Positions 28,437 to 37,328 of a stretch of DNA of 64,000 nt are shown one piece after another. Position 1 is the stretch's first letter. Every line of letters starts with the position of its first letter. A model generated the notes under the pieces. It did not search any database. It was not told the origin of the DNA and saw nothing but the letters and a program-made list of their open reading frames with translations. Where the stretch lies: positions 62,001 through 126,000 of the forward strand of contig NZ_JACVVP010000002.1 in the NCBI RefSeq assembly GCF_014534745.1, given 5' to 3'. The DNA comes from Flammeovirga sp. EKP202. Its GTDB lineage: Bacteria > Bacteroidota > Bacteroidia > Cytophagales > Flammeovirgaceae. The translations under genes and the position numbers were made by a program.

Positions 28437-29903
28437 TTAAAAAGTAAATTGGGTCGTTATCATGAAGAAATGTTGGGTATGTGCTTTACCTGCTTGCGTA
28501 TCCCAAAAATATTGACCAGGTTCCCATAAGTTGTAAGTGGCACATATTTCCCAGTGTCGATTGATAGAAATGATGGTTGATATCTGAAATGAATCCCCCA
28601 AGTCTCTGGCACTAGATGCTCCACTTCTTAATATTCCATTTGATGTATTGTAAACTGCATCATTCAAACTCGACCGCATAAAATTCCAATACGTTAATCT
28701 TGTTTTTACTTTTTTGAAGGCCGTGAAATCTACATTAGCAGAAAAAGAGGTTAAGTTCTTACGGTCCATGGCACCATGCTCTCCAAAAAACTGTGCTACC
28801 TGAGGAAATAAAGGGTTAAAAGTATTCAATGTACCGTCCCCTTTGTTTTGATCTCCAGAGGAATAATCAAACCTTAACCAAATGTGAGGTTGAAGTGCTA
28901 TTTTAGGAAAACTTACCCCAAACTCAGTCGTGATAGAATATGCACTAATATTTTTGCCACCAAAAGTACCAAATTGATACATGGCTTCTACTTCATAATT
29001 GAAGACTCTTTTGATGGGGCCTGACAGCAAGAAACCTACTGTATAACGGTTTTCATCTGCCACACCTTCTTCATACACTGCATTCTGTCGATGAAGTCCA
29101 TAAAAATAAGGCTCGAAATAAGTTTTACTAAACGACGACCAACTTGGCACTCCAAAGCCTGCATGAGAGTTGTAGGCTACATCAAAACTTTCATATCTCA
29201 AACCCCAAAAAGTAGTATTTTGATCTCTAGTAGTATAACCATCCGGCACTGGAATGACAGGCTTTGAAATAAAACCCGTCAACTTATTATTGTCATTGCC
29301 TATATAAAAACCCGCTCCATCAAAAGTACGGCGTGTAATCAGCCAATTCCCTGGAGACAATAAACGTTCGTGTCCAGCTTGTAATTCTCTTCGCCCTACC
29401 CAAACACCAAGGTCGGTCTGCTTGTAAAGGTCGAATTTATATTCTGCAAAAAGATTTAGAAAAGCACCTTTAGTAACTGGAGTCCCTGCCCCTAGTCTTT
29501 CCGAATTGTCTTTAGTGGTGTTAGAGTAAATACCTTCTGCAAATACTCTAAAGTTTTCTCCGAAATGTATGTCTGCATGAGCCCGCATACGTAATGTAAA
29601 CAGCCCCGAATTCTGAGGTAAAAACTCCTCATTGACCGTCGGCATATAACGGACACGTACCTGCCCACCGAAAGAAGCCCATATCTTTTTGTTATTGGAT
29701 AAAGGTATATTCTTTATAACATCAGACCAATCCTGAGCTCTTGCGTCACGGTCTGACCACTCTTCTAGTTTCCATACTTCCTTGTACCGTCTATCAGCAT
29801 AAGACGGTAATGGATAAATCGTTTCTAACTCTTGTCCTATTACAACAATGACATCCGACAAAAGTATCAAAACCAAAGCGGAAGACTTTAGTAGTTTTGG
29901 CAT
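28437..29903 (-). CDS. Alginate-export-family outer-membrane porin
   Basis: A 488-residue protein with an N-terminal signal sequence ending near VVIGQE. The middle carries the alginate_export signature 'WVGRRELQAGHERLLSPGNW' and 'TRRTFDGAGFYIG', then many amphipathic strands and a terminal Phe. Homologues in Bacteroidota are found with many different transport tasks, so alginate as substrate is not implied. It starts 3 bases after the NAD kinase-like gene stop, so the two are surely in one operon. Confidence 0.8.
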   Translation of the reverse strand: MPKLLKSSALVLILLSDVIVVIGQELETIYPLPSYADRRYKEVWKLEEWSDRDARAQDWSDVIKNIPLSNNKKIWASFGGQVRVRYMPTVNEEFLPQNSGLFTLRMRAHADIHFGENFRVFAEGIYSNTTKDNSERLGAGTPVTKGAFLNLFAEYKFDLYKQTDLGVWVGRRELQAGHERLLSPGNWLITRRTFDGAGFYIGNDNNKLTGFISKPVIPVPDGYTTRDQNTTFWGLRYESFDVAYNSHAGFGVPSWSSFSKTYFEPYFYGLHRQNAVYEEGVADENRYTVGFLLSGPIKRVFNYEVEAMYQFGTFGGKNISAYSITTEFGVSFPKIALQPHIWLRFDYSSGDQNKGDGTLNTFNPLFPQVAQFFGEHGAMDRKNLTSFSANVDFTAFKKVKTRLTYWNFMRSSLNDAVYNTSNGILRSGASSARDLGDSFQISTIISINRHWEICATYNLWEPGQYFWDTQAGKAHTQHFFMITTQFTF

Positions 29904-29906
29904 ATT

Positions 29907-30677
29907 CTACACGTTAAATTGCTCAATCAAAATACGTTCTTCCAATGATTGATCCTGATCAAATAACAGATGCCTCATATCGTTTTTATCTTGCCATACT
30001 TTCGCTCTGACGGCATTTTTCACTTCTTTGGAATCTGCTGCTGCACCAATGGGTCTTTTGACAGGATCTAGATTTGTAATTTCTATGTTCACATCATCTG
30101 GAAGTAATGCTCCTTTCCACCTTCTTGGACGAAATGGACTGACGGGTGTCAATGCTAAAAGGTTGGAGTTTAAAGGAATGATAGGCCCATGAGCTGAAAA
30201 GTTGTAAGCTGTACTCCCTGCAGGAGTTGAAACTAATACTCCATCTGCATGTAATGCCTCTAGCATTGTCTTACCATTGACCGCAATTTTCAAATTGGCA
30301 CTCTGACCAGAATAACGGATCACCGATACCTCATTATAAGCCTTGTAATGGTAATGCTCTCCCTGATCGTCTTCAATGTCCACTGAAATAGGACAAAGGT
30401 GAATATCTTTTGAATGATTAATGCGTTCTAAAAGGTCTACATCGTCTTTGTATTCATTCAACAGAAAACCTAAAGTCCCTCTATTCATCCCAAAAATAGG
30501 AATGTCTAAATGCGGATAAGTATGTAAAACTTGTAAGAGAAAACCATCTCCTCCTAAAGCCACAATCACATCTGCTTCTTCGGGTACATAGTTTTCATAT
30601 TTTGATAGTAATAAATTGAAAGCTTCCTCTGATTTAGGGCTTCCTGATTTTAAGAATGCTAATTTTTGATATTTCAT
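29907..30677 (-). CDS. nadK: NAD kinase (short form)
   Basis: A 256-residue ATP-NAD kinase making NADP+. The catalytic GGDG motif is at 42-45 (VIVALGGDGFLLQ), followed by NRGTLGFLLNEY and the second conserved block DGVLVSTPAGSTAYNFSAHGP. It is shorter than the ~290-residue kinase usual in Bacteroidota, and 'SPFRPRRWKGALLP' recalls the alphaproteobacterial type (from memory, not a search). It may be a second, acquired NAD kinase serving the NADPH-dependent enzymes of the accessory cluster. It is followed at once by the porin gene. Confidence 0.88.
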   Translation of the reverse strand: MKYQKLAFLKSGSPKSEEAFNLLLSKYENYVPEEADVIVALGGDGFLLQVLHTYPHLDIPIFGMNRGTLGFLLNEYKDDVDLLERINHSKDIHLCPISVDIEDDQGEHYHYKAYNEVSVIRYSGQSANLKIAVNGKTMLEALHADGVLVSTPAGSTAYNFSAHGPIIPLNSNLLALTPVSPFRPRRWKGALLPDDVNIEITNLDPVKRPIGAAADSKEVKNAVRAKVWQDKNDMRHLLFDQDQSLEERILIEQFNV

Positions 30678-30759
30678 AATAAGTTAGTAAGTGATTATGT
30701 TAATTGTTTTGAGTACTGTTACTTTGCTACATTATACCCGTATACAATCTCGTATTTGA

Positions 30760-30813
30760 CATCTATCATGTTTCAAGTGTTAAGCATTAGCGTCACTTGC
30801 GATATGGTAGATG
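30760..30813 (-). repeat. Loop-conserved hairpin (family of the dispersed repeat)
   Basis: Arms CATCTATCATGTTTCAAGTG (30760-30779) and CACTTGCGATATGGTAGATG (30794-30813) pair imperfectly around the loop TTAAGCATTAGCGT. The loop reverse complement differs by two bases from the loop at 13148-13161, while the arms are unrelated. Confidence 0.6.
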
Positions 30814-30890
30814 ATTAAAAGGACTTTTCTTTTAATCTGTAATCTGACAATTATTTAACAGTAACTACCTCGGCCTTGTTTACAATCTAC

Positions 30891-31100
30891 TTACTCACCG
30901 AAAATAATCTCATACTCGACATCTGCAAAATGTTGTTCACCCAAACTTGTCTTAACAACTACAAGAGGATATTGATGCCAATCTTCTACATATACTTCCT
31001 CAATAACTCTGGTTTCATCTCTTAAAAAAGGAGTACCAATGATAAAGTCCTTTTTCTTGCCATCTGTATCAATGATTGATACGCCTTTAAATGATCCCAT
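30891..31100 (-). CDS. Small conserved-looking hypothetical protein (69 aa)
   Basis: A 69-residue acidic protein, mostly beta-strand-like, with two compact halves (MGSFKGVSIID... and ...QYPLVVVKTSLGEQHFADVEYEIIFGE). No signal peptide, TM segment or motif that I recognise. Its frame is clean, its start is close to a terminator (31139-31176) and it is on the same strand as its neighbours, so it is probably real. Confidence 0.5.
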   Translation of the reverse strand: MGSFKGVSIIDTDGKKKDFIIGTPFLRDETRVIEEVYVEDWHQYPLVVVKTSLGEQHFADVEYEIIFGE

Positions 31101-31138
31101 TACTTTCTTTCGTTAAATGAATAAAGATTTATAATTAT

Positions 31139-31176
31139 ATATTGTGCACCATCATCACTTTAATGGTGCACAATAT
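31139..31176 (-). terminator. Perfect 14-bp inverted repeat downstream of the DHA2 transporter
   Basis: ATATTGTGCACCAT (31139-31152) and ATGGTGCACAATAT (31163-31176) with a 10-nt loop, 9 bases past the stop of the MFS gene. The GTGCACCAT core resembles the outer arms of the REP-like unit at 14258-14386. Confidence 0.7.
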
Positions 31177-31185
31177 ATATCCGTT

Positions 31186-32832
31186 CTATGCCGTCATCTC
31201 GTCTGAAACTTCCTCTTCTTGATTTCCTAGTTTCATTCCAGGAAGAAAGAAGCTCAAGAGTAATGAAATCACCGTGAAAATACTCACAATGAGGAAGGTC
31301 TGACGGAATGCATTTTCAGCTGAATTATTCACAATTTCCTGGTACGTAGCTTTGGTTTTTTCAGGTAATTGTTCACTGACCCATGCCTTTTCTTGTTCAG
31401 GAGTGATCTCCATAAAAGTATCTTCTAACTCGATAATAATTTCTTCCTTATCTCCTAAAGTTAACTGCAGGTCTTCAGTGGCTTCATACCCCTCTACCAT
31501 ATTAGAATATACCGCTCCGAAGAGGATAGATCCAGCAAAAGCGATTGCAAAACCTTGCCCTACAATTTCCTTCATAGTTTCTGATAAACCTGAAGCTTCT
31601 CCATCTTGTTCTGATGGTACTTTGATCATCGTCAATGTAGCAATTTGTGCCATAACCAACCCACATCCTGTACCGAAGACCAAGGAACCGGTCATAGTAG
31701 TAAATGGAGTCATATCTACTGAAACTTGTTCTGTAATCAGATAAGTACCTACCAAAACAATCACAAAGCCTACTATCGTAATTAACTTTGGAGTTATTTT
31801 GCTACCAAGATTGGCCGTAAAGAATGCTGCTGCTGCTACACTGATGGAAATAGGTAGGGTTGTCAATGCGGTATCAAAAGAATCTAATCCTGCTGCTGAC
31901 TGCACAAATACAGAAACTGTAAATAATACTGCAGCGATTAGGAAGTAAAGTAATGCTTGTATCGTCATTCCAATCGTAAATGGAATGTTCTTCAAAATCG
32001 ATGCACTCAATAATGGTGTTTCTCCTTTAGCTGTCAATGCTGCTCCTCTCTTGAAGAATATAACCAACAATATTATAGCGATCACATACATCAAAGGTAC
32101 GATCGACAATCCTCCTAAAGGTATCACTGAACCTCCAATTTCAAAAGGTCTTTTCTCCATCAACCAACCATATTGTGATGCCATTGTTGTCGCAATCAAG
32201 AAAGTACCGAATGCGATAACAGATAAAAATACGGAGAGAATATCAATTTTTATCGAAGGGTCCTTTTCTGTTTCTGGCAAAGTAAAAGCAGCAATGATGG
32301 TCAAAACTCCGAATGCTGGCGACAATCCCAAAGCAATTCTCCATGAAACAATAGAGGCCAAATAACCTACTACCACTGGTGCTACTGCCGATACAATCGA
32401 TAATACTGCTCCATAAATACCAAAGGCCATAGCACGTTGAGAACCTTCATAAAAGTACATGATGATAGCGATTGAGGTCGGAATAATCAATACCATTCCG
32501 AAAGGCCAAATCAAGGCCCAAGCTATACTAAAAATTGTAGAGTTTGGTGCCAATACAACGATTGTTAAACCTACAGTGTAGATAATCGATCCAATCAAGA
32601 ACACTTTCTTCTTTCCTATTTTATCTCCTAATCTACCTGCGGTGACCATCAATGTTCCGGCAATTAAAGAGGCTGAAACAATAACCATTTGTAATCCTGA
32701 AACGGACCAATTCAATTCTTGTACAATCGGTCCAATCAATACGTTAATACTAAAAGATGTTATGTACATCATCACCATCGACAAGATGATCACGATTAAC
32801 GGTTTCCAATTCATTTTTTCTTGTGTACTCAT
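31186..32832 (-). CDS. MFS transporter, DHA2 (14 TM) family
   Basis: A 548-residue membrane protein with about 14 hydrophobic segments. Motif A is GRLGDKIGKKKVFLIG (~residues 66-81), and motif C-like glycine-rich segments in TM5 ('VVGYLASIVSWRIALGLSP') mark an exporter. A hydrophilic loop of ~60 residues rich in Glu (near 455-510) precedes the last helix, as in several EmrB/QacA-type pumps. It is the last gene of the long minus-strand cluster, 13 bases after the metallohydrolase, so it may export that pathway's product or a toxic substrate. Confidence 0.85.
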   Translation of the reverse strand: MSTQEKMNWKPLIVIILSMVMMYITSFSINVLIGPIVQELNWSVSGLQMVIVSASLIAGTLMVTAGRLGDKIGKKKVFLIGSIIYTVGLTIVVLAPNSTIFSIAWALIWPFGMVLIIPTSIAIIMYFYEGSQRAMAFGIYGAVLSIVSAVAPVVVGYLASIVSWRIALGLSPAFGVLTIIAAFTLPETEKDPSIKIDILSVFLSVIAFGTFLIATTMASQYGWLMEKRPFEIGGSVIPLGGLSIVPLMYVIAIILLVIFFKRGAALTAKGETPLLSASILKNIPFTIGMTIQALLYFLIAAVLFTVSVFVQSAAGLDSFDTALTTLPISISVAAAAFFTANLGSKITPKLITIVGFVIVLVGTYLITEQVSVDMTPFTTMTGSLVFGTGCGLVMAQIATLTMIKVPSEQDGEASGLSETMKEIVGQGFAIAFAGSILFGAVYSNMVEGYEATEDLQLTLGDKEEIIIELEDTFMEITPEQEKAWVSEQLPEKTKATYQEIVNNSAENAFRQTFLIVSIFTVISLLLSFFLPGMKLGNQEEEVSDEMTA

Positions 32833-32845
32833 TTGTCTAGTCTAT

Positions 32846-34963
32846 TTATGGTCTCACAATCTCTTTTTTTCTATTGATATAGTATTCTTTGGTCTGATCA
32901 ATCCACGTTCTTAAATAAGGGCGGAAAGCATCCAACATCTCTTCTGTTCGGTCAGGACTTTCCCACGCTTCATTATCATGTCTTTCATACTTCATTTCCT
33001 TTACCTGTTCCAATCGTTCTAAAAGCATCTCAATAATTTGAGGAGCCTTTTCTTTGGACCAAGTCGGCTGTCCATCCACTTCTATATAAATGGGGGAAGT
33101 ATGTGCTTGAATTCTCTTGGTAAAATCACTTTGAAAAACAATATCGTGTGACTTTTCTCCGTGTACTTTCACCGCTATCCAACAGCTTTTATCTGCCGGT
33201 AACTCTAATTCAATCTCTATTTCTTTCTGTCCCTTTTCGAGCTTGATATCCTTCACTACATCACCATCCACAATGATGCTAGCATATTGAAGTAAATCCC
33301 AGCTGGGTACGATATAACCTTTTGCTTTAATGGACAACGTCTCTCCTTTTTTCACTTGAAGTGTAGCTCCTATGTCTTTTTCATTGACATTGAAGTCAAT
33401 CATTGGTCCATTGGATACAAACGATTTTCCTTCTTTGAGTGCTTTATTCCAAGCTTCAGGTGTGAACTCCCCGTCGATTTTCACAAACGTCCTCACTGCT
33501 CCCGGCAACGACATATAAGGCCAATCAGAACCTGCAGCTGCACTTAATTTAAATCCCAAATTGAGGAAGGCATACCAGTCGTTCACGTTGAGAGAGTGAT
33601 ATTGGAAGATCTCTACAAAGTCTACTTCATTTTCAGGAGCCAGCATTGCTAAGGCAATATTTTGTTGAAATTGAGCAAAATCCATATGTGCTACCCCAAA
33701 TACACCTCCTTGTTTGTGTACCTCTTTTGATACTTTATCATAATGGAAATATTCATTCGGATAGCGAACAAATTCATGATGACCCATTGCTAAAACATGT
33801 CCTAAAAAGTCTGTTCTTGGATCCTCTTGTCCTGAAGCGATATAGTAATCTTTTTCTTTGTACTGCCCTTCTTTTCCCCAAGCGTATTGGTCAAAGTGTG
33901 TAGTGACCGAATTTCCCAATGCATACAGCCAATGCATGTGCAAATCTGCTGCTCTTGCATGTGCGATCTGATTTGGATTGGCGGTCGCGTTGGTTCTTGA
34001 GAAGTGATTGTGTACGTCACCGGAATACCATCCTTTTTTGGGCATATCCAAAACATGTTCTATCTGAACAGCTATTGGATTGTCTTCCCCTGCCTTGATT
34101 TCAATTTCCTTTTGAAGTATGGGATATTCAGGCCCTTTCATTACAATCAAAGTATATTTCCCTGCTGGGATATTCGCCTGATAAAAACCATCGATATACA
34201 TCGTATAATGATTGTCGCTTGGCCAATACACCTGATCCAATTCCTCTCTGATCTCTACAGATCTTACTTTGGTCTCAAAGAATTGTAACTCAATAGCACT
34301 TTCCGTTGGAAGTGGCATTCTACCTGAAGCGTCATACAATCCAATTTGTGCTGCTACTCTTTCTTTAGATTTCTTTTCAAATAGGTTTAACTGTAAATTT
34401 CCTTTGGCGTTTCTCTTTGGTGTCTCTCCAATTAATTCAAATTGAATATCACGAATAAAAAGTAGCTTATTCGACATATCTAATCCTGAAGCAAGTGCAA
34501 AATCAGTCTGCCCATAACCCCGGTTTGCAAAGCGTGCTCGTTCTAATACAAACTCGAATTTTTGAAATCCTTTGGTACCAGCTGCAACTTCCACTCTATG
34601 CACTGACTCCACCCCACCATTTCGATCATAAGTATAGAAAAACTCCGTTAGATTACTAGCATCTAGTTCTACTGTCACCTTCACTTTTTGATCAATATCA
34701 AAAGCAAACTGATCATAAATACTAAATCCTAAAGCGATTCCATACAAGATCTTCTCACCTCCATTTTCTTTCACTCCTGCTCTTGAAGGATCATTGTCCA
34801 CTCTCAAGCCCATGGTTTGAAAAACACCTGTAGCAATGGTCTTATTGATCTGATGAGTGTGCCAATGCAACTCAAAAGTACCTGAAGCATTGTCAGGTTG
34901 ATGTGCGGTTAACATCAATGGCAAAGTAAAAAGCAAGCAAAAACTTAGTAGTAATTTTTTCAT
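32846..34963 (-). CDS. CehA/McbA-family (PHP-like) metallohydrolase, exported
   Basis: A 705-residue protein. I start at MKKLLLSFCLLFTLP (34963), a clear signal peptide; the longer frame from 35053 reads through a REP-like repeat and is unlikely. An N-terminal beta-sandwich region (to ~325) is followed by the PHP-type domain: 'GWYSGDVHNHFSR' with the metal-binding HNH, 'LHMHW', 'AHMDFAQ' and 'AAGSDWPY'. The family includes carbaryl and N-methylcarbamate hydrolases, so an ester or amide substrate outside the cytoplasm is plausible. It is followed by an exporter and preceded by a repeat gap that separates it from the PLP decarboxylase. Confidence 0.8.
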   Translation of the reverse strand: MKKLLLSFCLLFTLPLMLTAHQPDNASGTFELHWHTHQINKTIATGVFQTMGLRVDNDPSRAGVKENGGEKILYGIALGFSIYDQFAFDIDQKVKVTVELDASNLTEFFYTYDRNGGVESVHRVEVAAGTKGFQKFEFVLERARFANRGYGQTDFALASGLDMSNKLLFIRDIQFELIGETPKRNAKGNLQLNLFEKKSKERVAAQIGLYDASGRMPLPTESAIELQFFETKVRSVEIREELDQVYWPSDNHYTMYIDGFYQANIPAGKYTLIVMKGPEYPILQKEIEIKAGEDNPIAVQIEHVLDMPKKGWYSGDVHNHFSRTNATANPNQIAHARAADLHMHWLYALGNSVTTHFDQYAWGKEGQYKEKDYYIASGQEDPRTDFLGHVLAMGHHEFVRYPNEYFHYDKVSKEVHKQGGVFGVAHMDFAQFQQNIALAMLAPENEVDFVEIFQYHSLNVNDWYAFLNLGFKLSAAAGSDWPYMSLPGAVRTFVKIDGEFTPEAWNKALKEGKSFVSNGPMIDFNVNEKDIGATLQVKKGETLSIKAKGYIVPSWDLLQYASIIVDGDVVKDIKLEKGQKEIEIELELPADKSCWIAVKVHGEKSHDIVFQSDFTKRIQAHTSPIYIEVDGQPTWSKEKAPQIIEMLLERLEQVKEMKYERHDNEAWESPDRTEEMLDAFRPYLRTWIDQTKEYYINRKKEIVRP

Positions 34964-35000
34964 TCTCTTCTTAGTAATCAAAATAGAGTTTTTAAGTGAA

Positions 35001-35118
35001 GGTGGTTCGTGAGCCACAAGGCATTGTGGCTCTACAAAATGATACCTTTTCAATCTAAAAATTCACATCGGTTAAAAGTATTCCCTTTATAGAGACGCAA
35101 TGCTTTGCGCCTCACGGA
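35001..35118. repeat. REP-like paired palindromes upstream of the metallohydrolase gene
   Basis: Left unit: GGTTCGTGAGCCACAAGGCATTGTGGCTCTACA (35004-35036). Right unit: TATAGAGACGCAATGCTTTGCGCCTCACGGACC (35088-35120). The right unit's reverse complement matches the left at most positions, and each unit is itself a palindrome, with stem changes on one side matched on the other. The ~50-base centre is AT-rich. Translation of the left unit gives the false N-terminal extension of the metallohydrolase frame. Confidence 0.75.
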
Positions 35119-35155
35119 CCACAACACTACACTTTTTGTAGCTTTAACTAAATCA

Positions 35156-36547
35156 TTAAATATCTTTCAAACGCTCAGGAACAACGTGTCTTGAAAATAC
35201 TTCTTCTTGTGTTTCAGGCGTTTTTACCCATTCCACGGTATCCCCTTTGACCATCACCATACCCGGACGAGGAAGGGCATTAAAATTACAAGTGTAAGGC
35301 TCGATGTACGACCCTGTATTCAAGAATGCAAGTGTATCTCCTTTTTCCAATTGAGGCATTTTATGCTGTTCAGCTAGGCAATCATAATTACAAGTGATTC
35401 CTACTAAATCTACCGGAATATCATACTTTTGATCCGCCTTATTACATGCCACTAAATCAAATGGAGGTACAACATTCAATCCTCCAACACTTAAAAATGT
35501 CTCTGAAGTATCTGTTTCTGCCCATCTATAATCCATTCCATTGGCTGTTTCGTGCTTCATGTTATGCACTTTAAATAAATGAATACCACTTTCATTATAC
35601 ATTGCGCGACCTGGCTCAATTTCCAAGATTACGCCCTCAGAAGAAAGGCCAATCGCTTTCATTCCGGTTCTAAAAGTTTCTGTGATTACCTTCGCAAAAT
35701 CTTCTAAATGAGGTGTATCATAATCCGTTACGGCTACACGCGTTTCTTTATCCATTTCGGCAGGGAAACCACCACCAACAGAAACAATAGAAGGTGACCA
35801 GTTATTACCCACACCATCATGAATTTCTTTGATCATATCAACCACTGATTGTACCAATGATTGCCAGAAAATAGGCTTTTTAGAATGACGGCCTGCATGT
35901 GTGTGAACACCCACTAATTTTACATTTGGACAATCTGCAAACTGAGGTAACATTTCTCTTACTTCAGAAGTGGGTATACCGTATTTTACAGTTTGCGTCA
36001 TTTCACGAATCAAACGGGCAGGGAAGAAATCAGATGGTTCATCAAGATCTTTCATATAAGGCTTGATACGCAACATCACATGTGCTTCTTTACCTAACTC
36101 CTTTGCTATTTTCTGACAAGTACCTAACTCATCTTTATTGTCCAATACAATATGAATTCCCAAATCAATGGCTTTACGGATAATGTCATCTGATTTGATT
36201 GAGCCGTTTACAGCAATATCTTCGTAAGGTACTCCACCTCTGATCGCTGTTTCTAATTCACCCGCTCCAAAAGTATCACAACCACAACCTGCTTTTGTCA
36301 AAACTCGTCGCACCGCTACGGTAGGGTTAGCCTTTACTGCAGCCATCACACGAATACGTCCTTCTGGATAGAACTTTTGAAAAGTATTTTGAAATGCTAA
36401 ATAATTTTGAACTAAAATGTTTTCTGATACAACAAACAATGGAGTACCAAATTTCTTTGCGATTTCAACGGTATTGATGTCTTCAATGAATAAATTTCCA
36501 TCTTTTACACTCAACAACGGATTCATTTTGATATCACTCATGATCAT
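35156..36547 (-). CDS. Fold-III PLP-dependent decarboxylase (diaminopimelate/ornithine decarboxylase-like)
   Basis: A 463-residue, cytoplasmic alanine-racemase-fold enzyme. PLP Lys72 is in VMAAVKANPT, followed by CGCDTFGAGELETA, 'GVHTHAGRHSKKP', 'SVGGGFPAEMD', 'EPGRAMY' (phosphate binding), and the active-site Cys region 'GITCNYDCLAEQ' in place of the usual CESxD, then 'FLNTGSYIEPYTCNFNALPRPG'. The changed Cys region suggests a substrate other than meso-diaminopimelate, for example a basic D- or L-amino acid. It opens a run of genes with no lysine-biosynthesis partners, supporting a catabolic or tailoring role. Annotation as LysA would be unsafe. Confidence 0.82.
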   Translation of the reverse strand: MIMSDIKMNPLLSVKDGNLFIEDINTVEIAKKFGTPLFVVSENILVQNYLAFQNTFQKFYPEGRIRVMAAVKANPTVAVRRVLTKAGCGCDTFGAGELETAIRGGVPYEDIAVNGSIKSDDIIRKAIDLGIHIVLDNKDELGTCQKIAKELGKEAHVMLRIKPYMKDLDEPSDFFPARLIREMTQTVKYGIPTSEVREMLPQFADCPNVKLVGVHTHAGRHSKKPIFWQSLVQSVVDMIKEIHDGVGNNWSPSIVSVGGGFPAEMDKETRVAVTDYDTPHLEDFAKVITETFRTGMKAIGLSSEGVILEIEPGRAMYNESGIHLFKVHNMKHETANGMDYRWAETDTSETFLSVGGLNVVPPFDLVACNKADQKYDIPVDLVGITCNYDCLAEQHKMPQLEKGDTLAFLNTGSYIEPYTCNFNALPRPGMVMVKGDTVEWVKTPETQEEVFSRHVVPERLKDI

Positions 36548-36575
36548 TATTTTTTTATAGTTTTTAATCTCTTAT

Positions 36576-37319
36576 TTAAAGGAATACCACTAAAGCGAGT
36601 CGTGCCGTATGATTATCATCTTTGAAGATTCCTCTGTAGAATCCACTTAATTGTAGTTTCTCTGATAAGGCATACTGGGCAATAAACTCCTGTATATATC
36701 TATCATTTCGTTCCATACCCAAATTACTTGCGGTGTAAATGGGCGTTACTTGTAAAAACATTTTATCACTCAGTATAATTGGGGCAATCACTTGAAAGGA
36801 GATGCCATGCTGAGGATCTTGAAACAAACCAGGTCTTTCTATTACAGGACTTGATGTATATTGATAGGAGAGAATTGGGAAAGCTTGAATCCACTCGGCA
36901 ATCATCAAGCCTACCGTCACCCCTGGCTGTATCAACCAAGCTCCTGAACCTAATCCGTGATCATAATTTCCTGTAGGAGCAAACACATCTACCGAAGGTC
37001 CAAAGGCTCCTAGAAATTTATCGTAGTTCTTGTAAGGCAAGTAAAAATACCTCGCTCTAAAATCTCCAATTCCAGTTTTGTCAGTACCGGTATTGTGTAA
37101 TAATGGAAGCTCTGCCAAAATTAAATGTGCTTCACTAGGGGCCAACATAAACTCAGCTCTGTATCCATAGGTATCAGGACCATTTTTAGCATAATTATAT
37201 TCCAAATGATTATACAATTGGGTATAAAAGTTGGTCGGTTTTGAAGCATCAATTTCCTCTTGAGCGAAAATGAAATGAGGTAAAAACAGCAGTAAAAAAT
37301 AGAAGATAAATTGTTTCAT
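36576..37319 (-). CDS. Outer-membrane beta-barrel protein (phenol MetA-like)
   Basis: A 247-residue protein with a signal peptide (to ~19, FIFAQ), alternating aromatic/hydrophilic strands and several Gly-Tyr motifs ('FYLPYKNYDKFLGAFGPSVDVFAPTG'), ending FL. The layout resembles the MetA-pathway-of-phenol-degradation barrel family, proposed to import hydrophobic substrates. It lies between the decarboxylase (28 bases on) and the TMEM175-like membrane gene (9 bases before), in tight operon spacing. Confidence 0.65.
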   Translation of the reverse strand: MKQFIFYFLLLFLPHFIFAQEEIDASKPTNFYTQLYNHLEYNYAKNGPDTYGYRAEFMLAPSEAHLILAELPLLHNTGTDKTGIGDFRARYFYLPYKNYDKFLGAFGPSVDVFAPTGNYDHGLGSGAWLIQPGVTVGLMIAEWIQAFPILSYQYTSSPVIERPGLFQDPQHGISFQVIAPIILSDKMFLQVTPIYTASNLGMERNDRYIQEFIAQYALSEKLQLSGFYRGIFKDDNHTARLALVVFL

Positions 37320-37328
37320 AATTCTTAA

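Noticed and set aside
34964-35053. N-terminal extension of the metallohydrolase
   Set aside because: It is translated from a REP-like repeat and stands before a good signal peptide.
35156-36547. Annotation as lysA (diaminopimelate decarboxylase)
   Set aside because: The active-site Cys region differs from CESxD and there are no lysine pathway neighbours, so only the fold can be stated.
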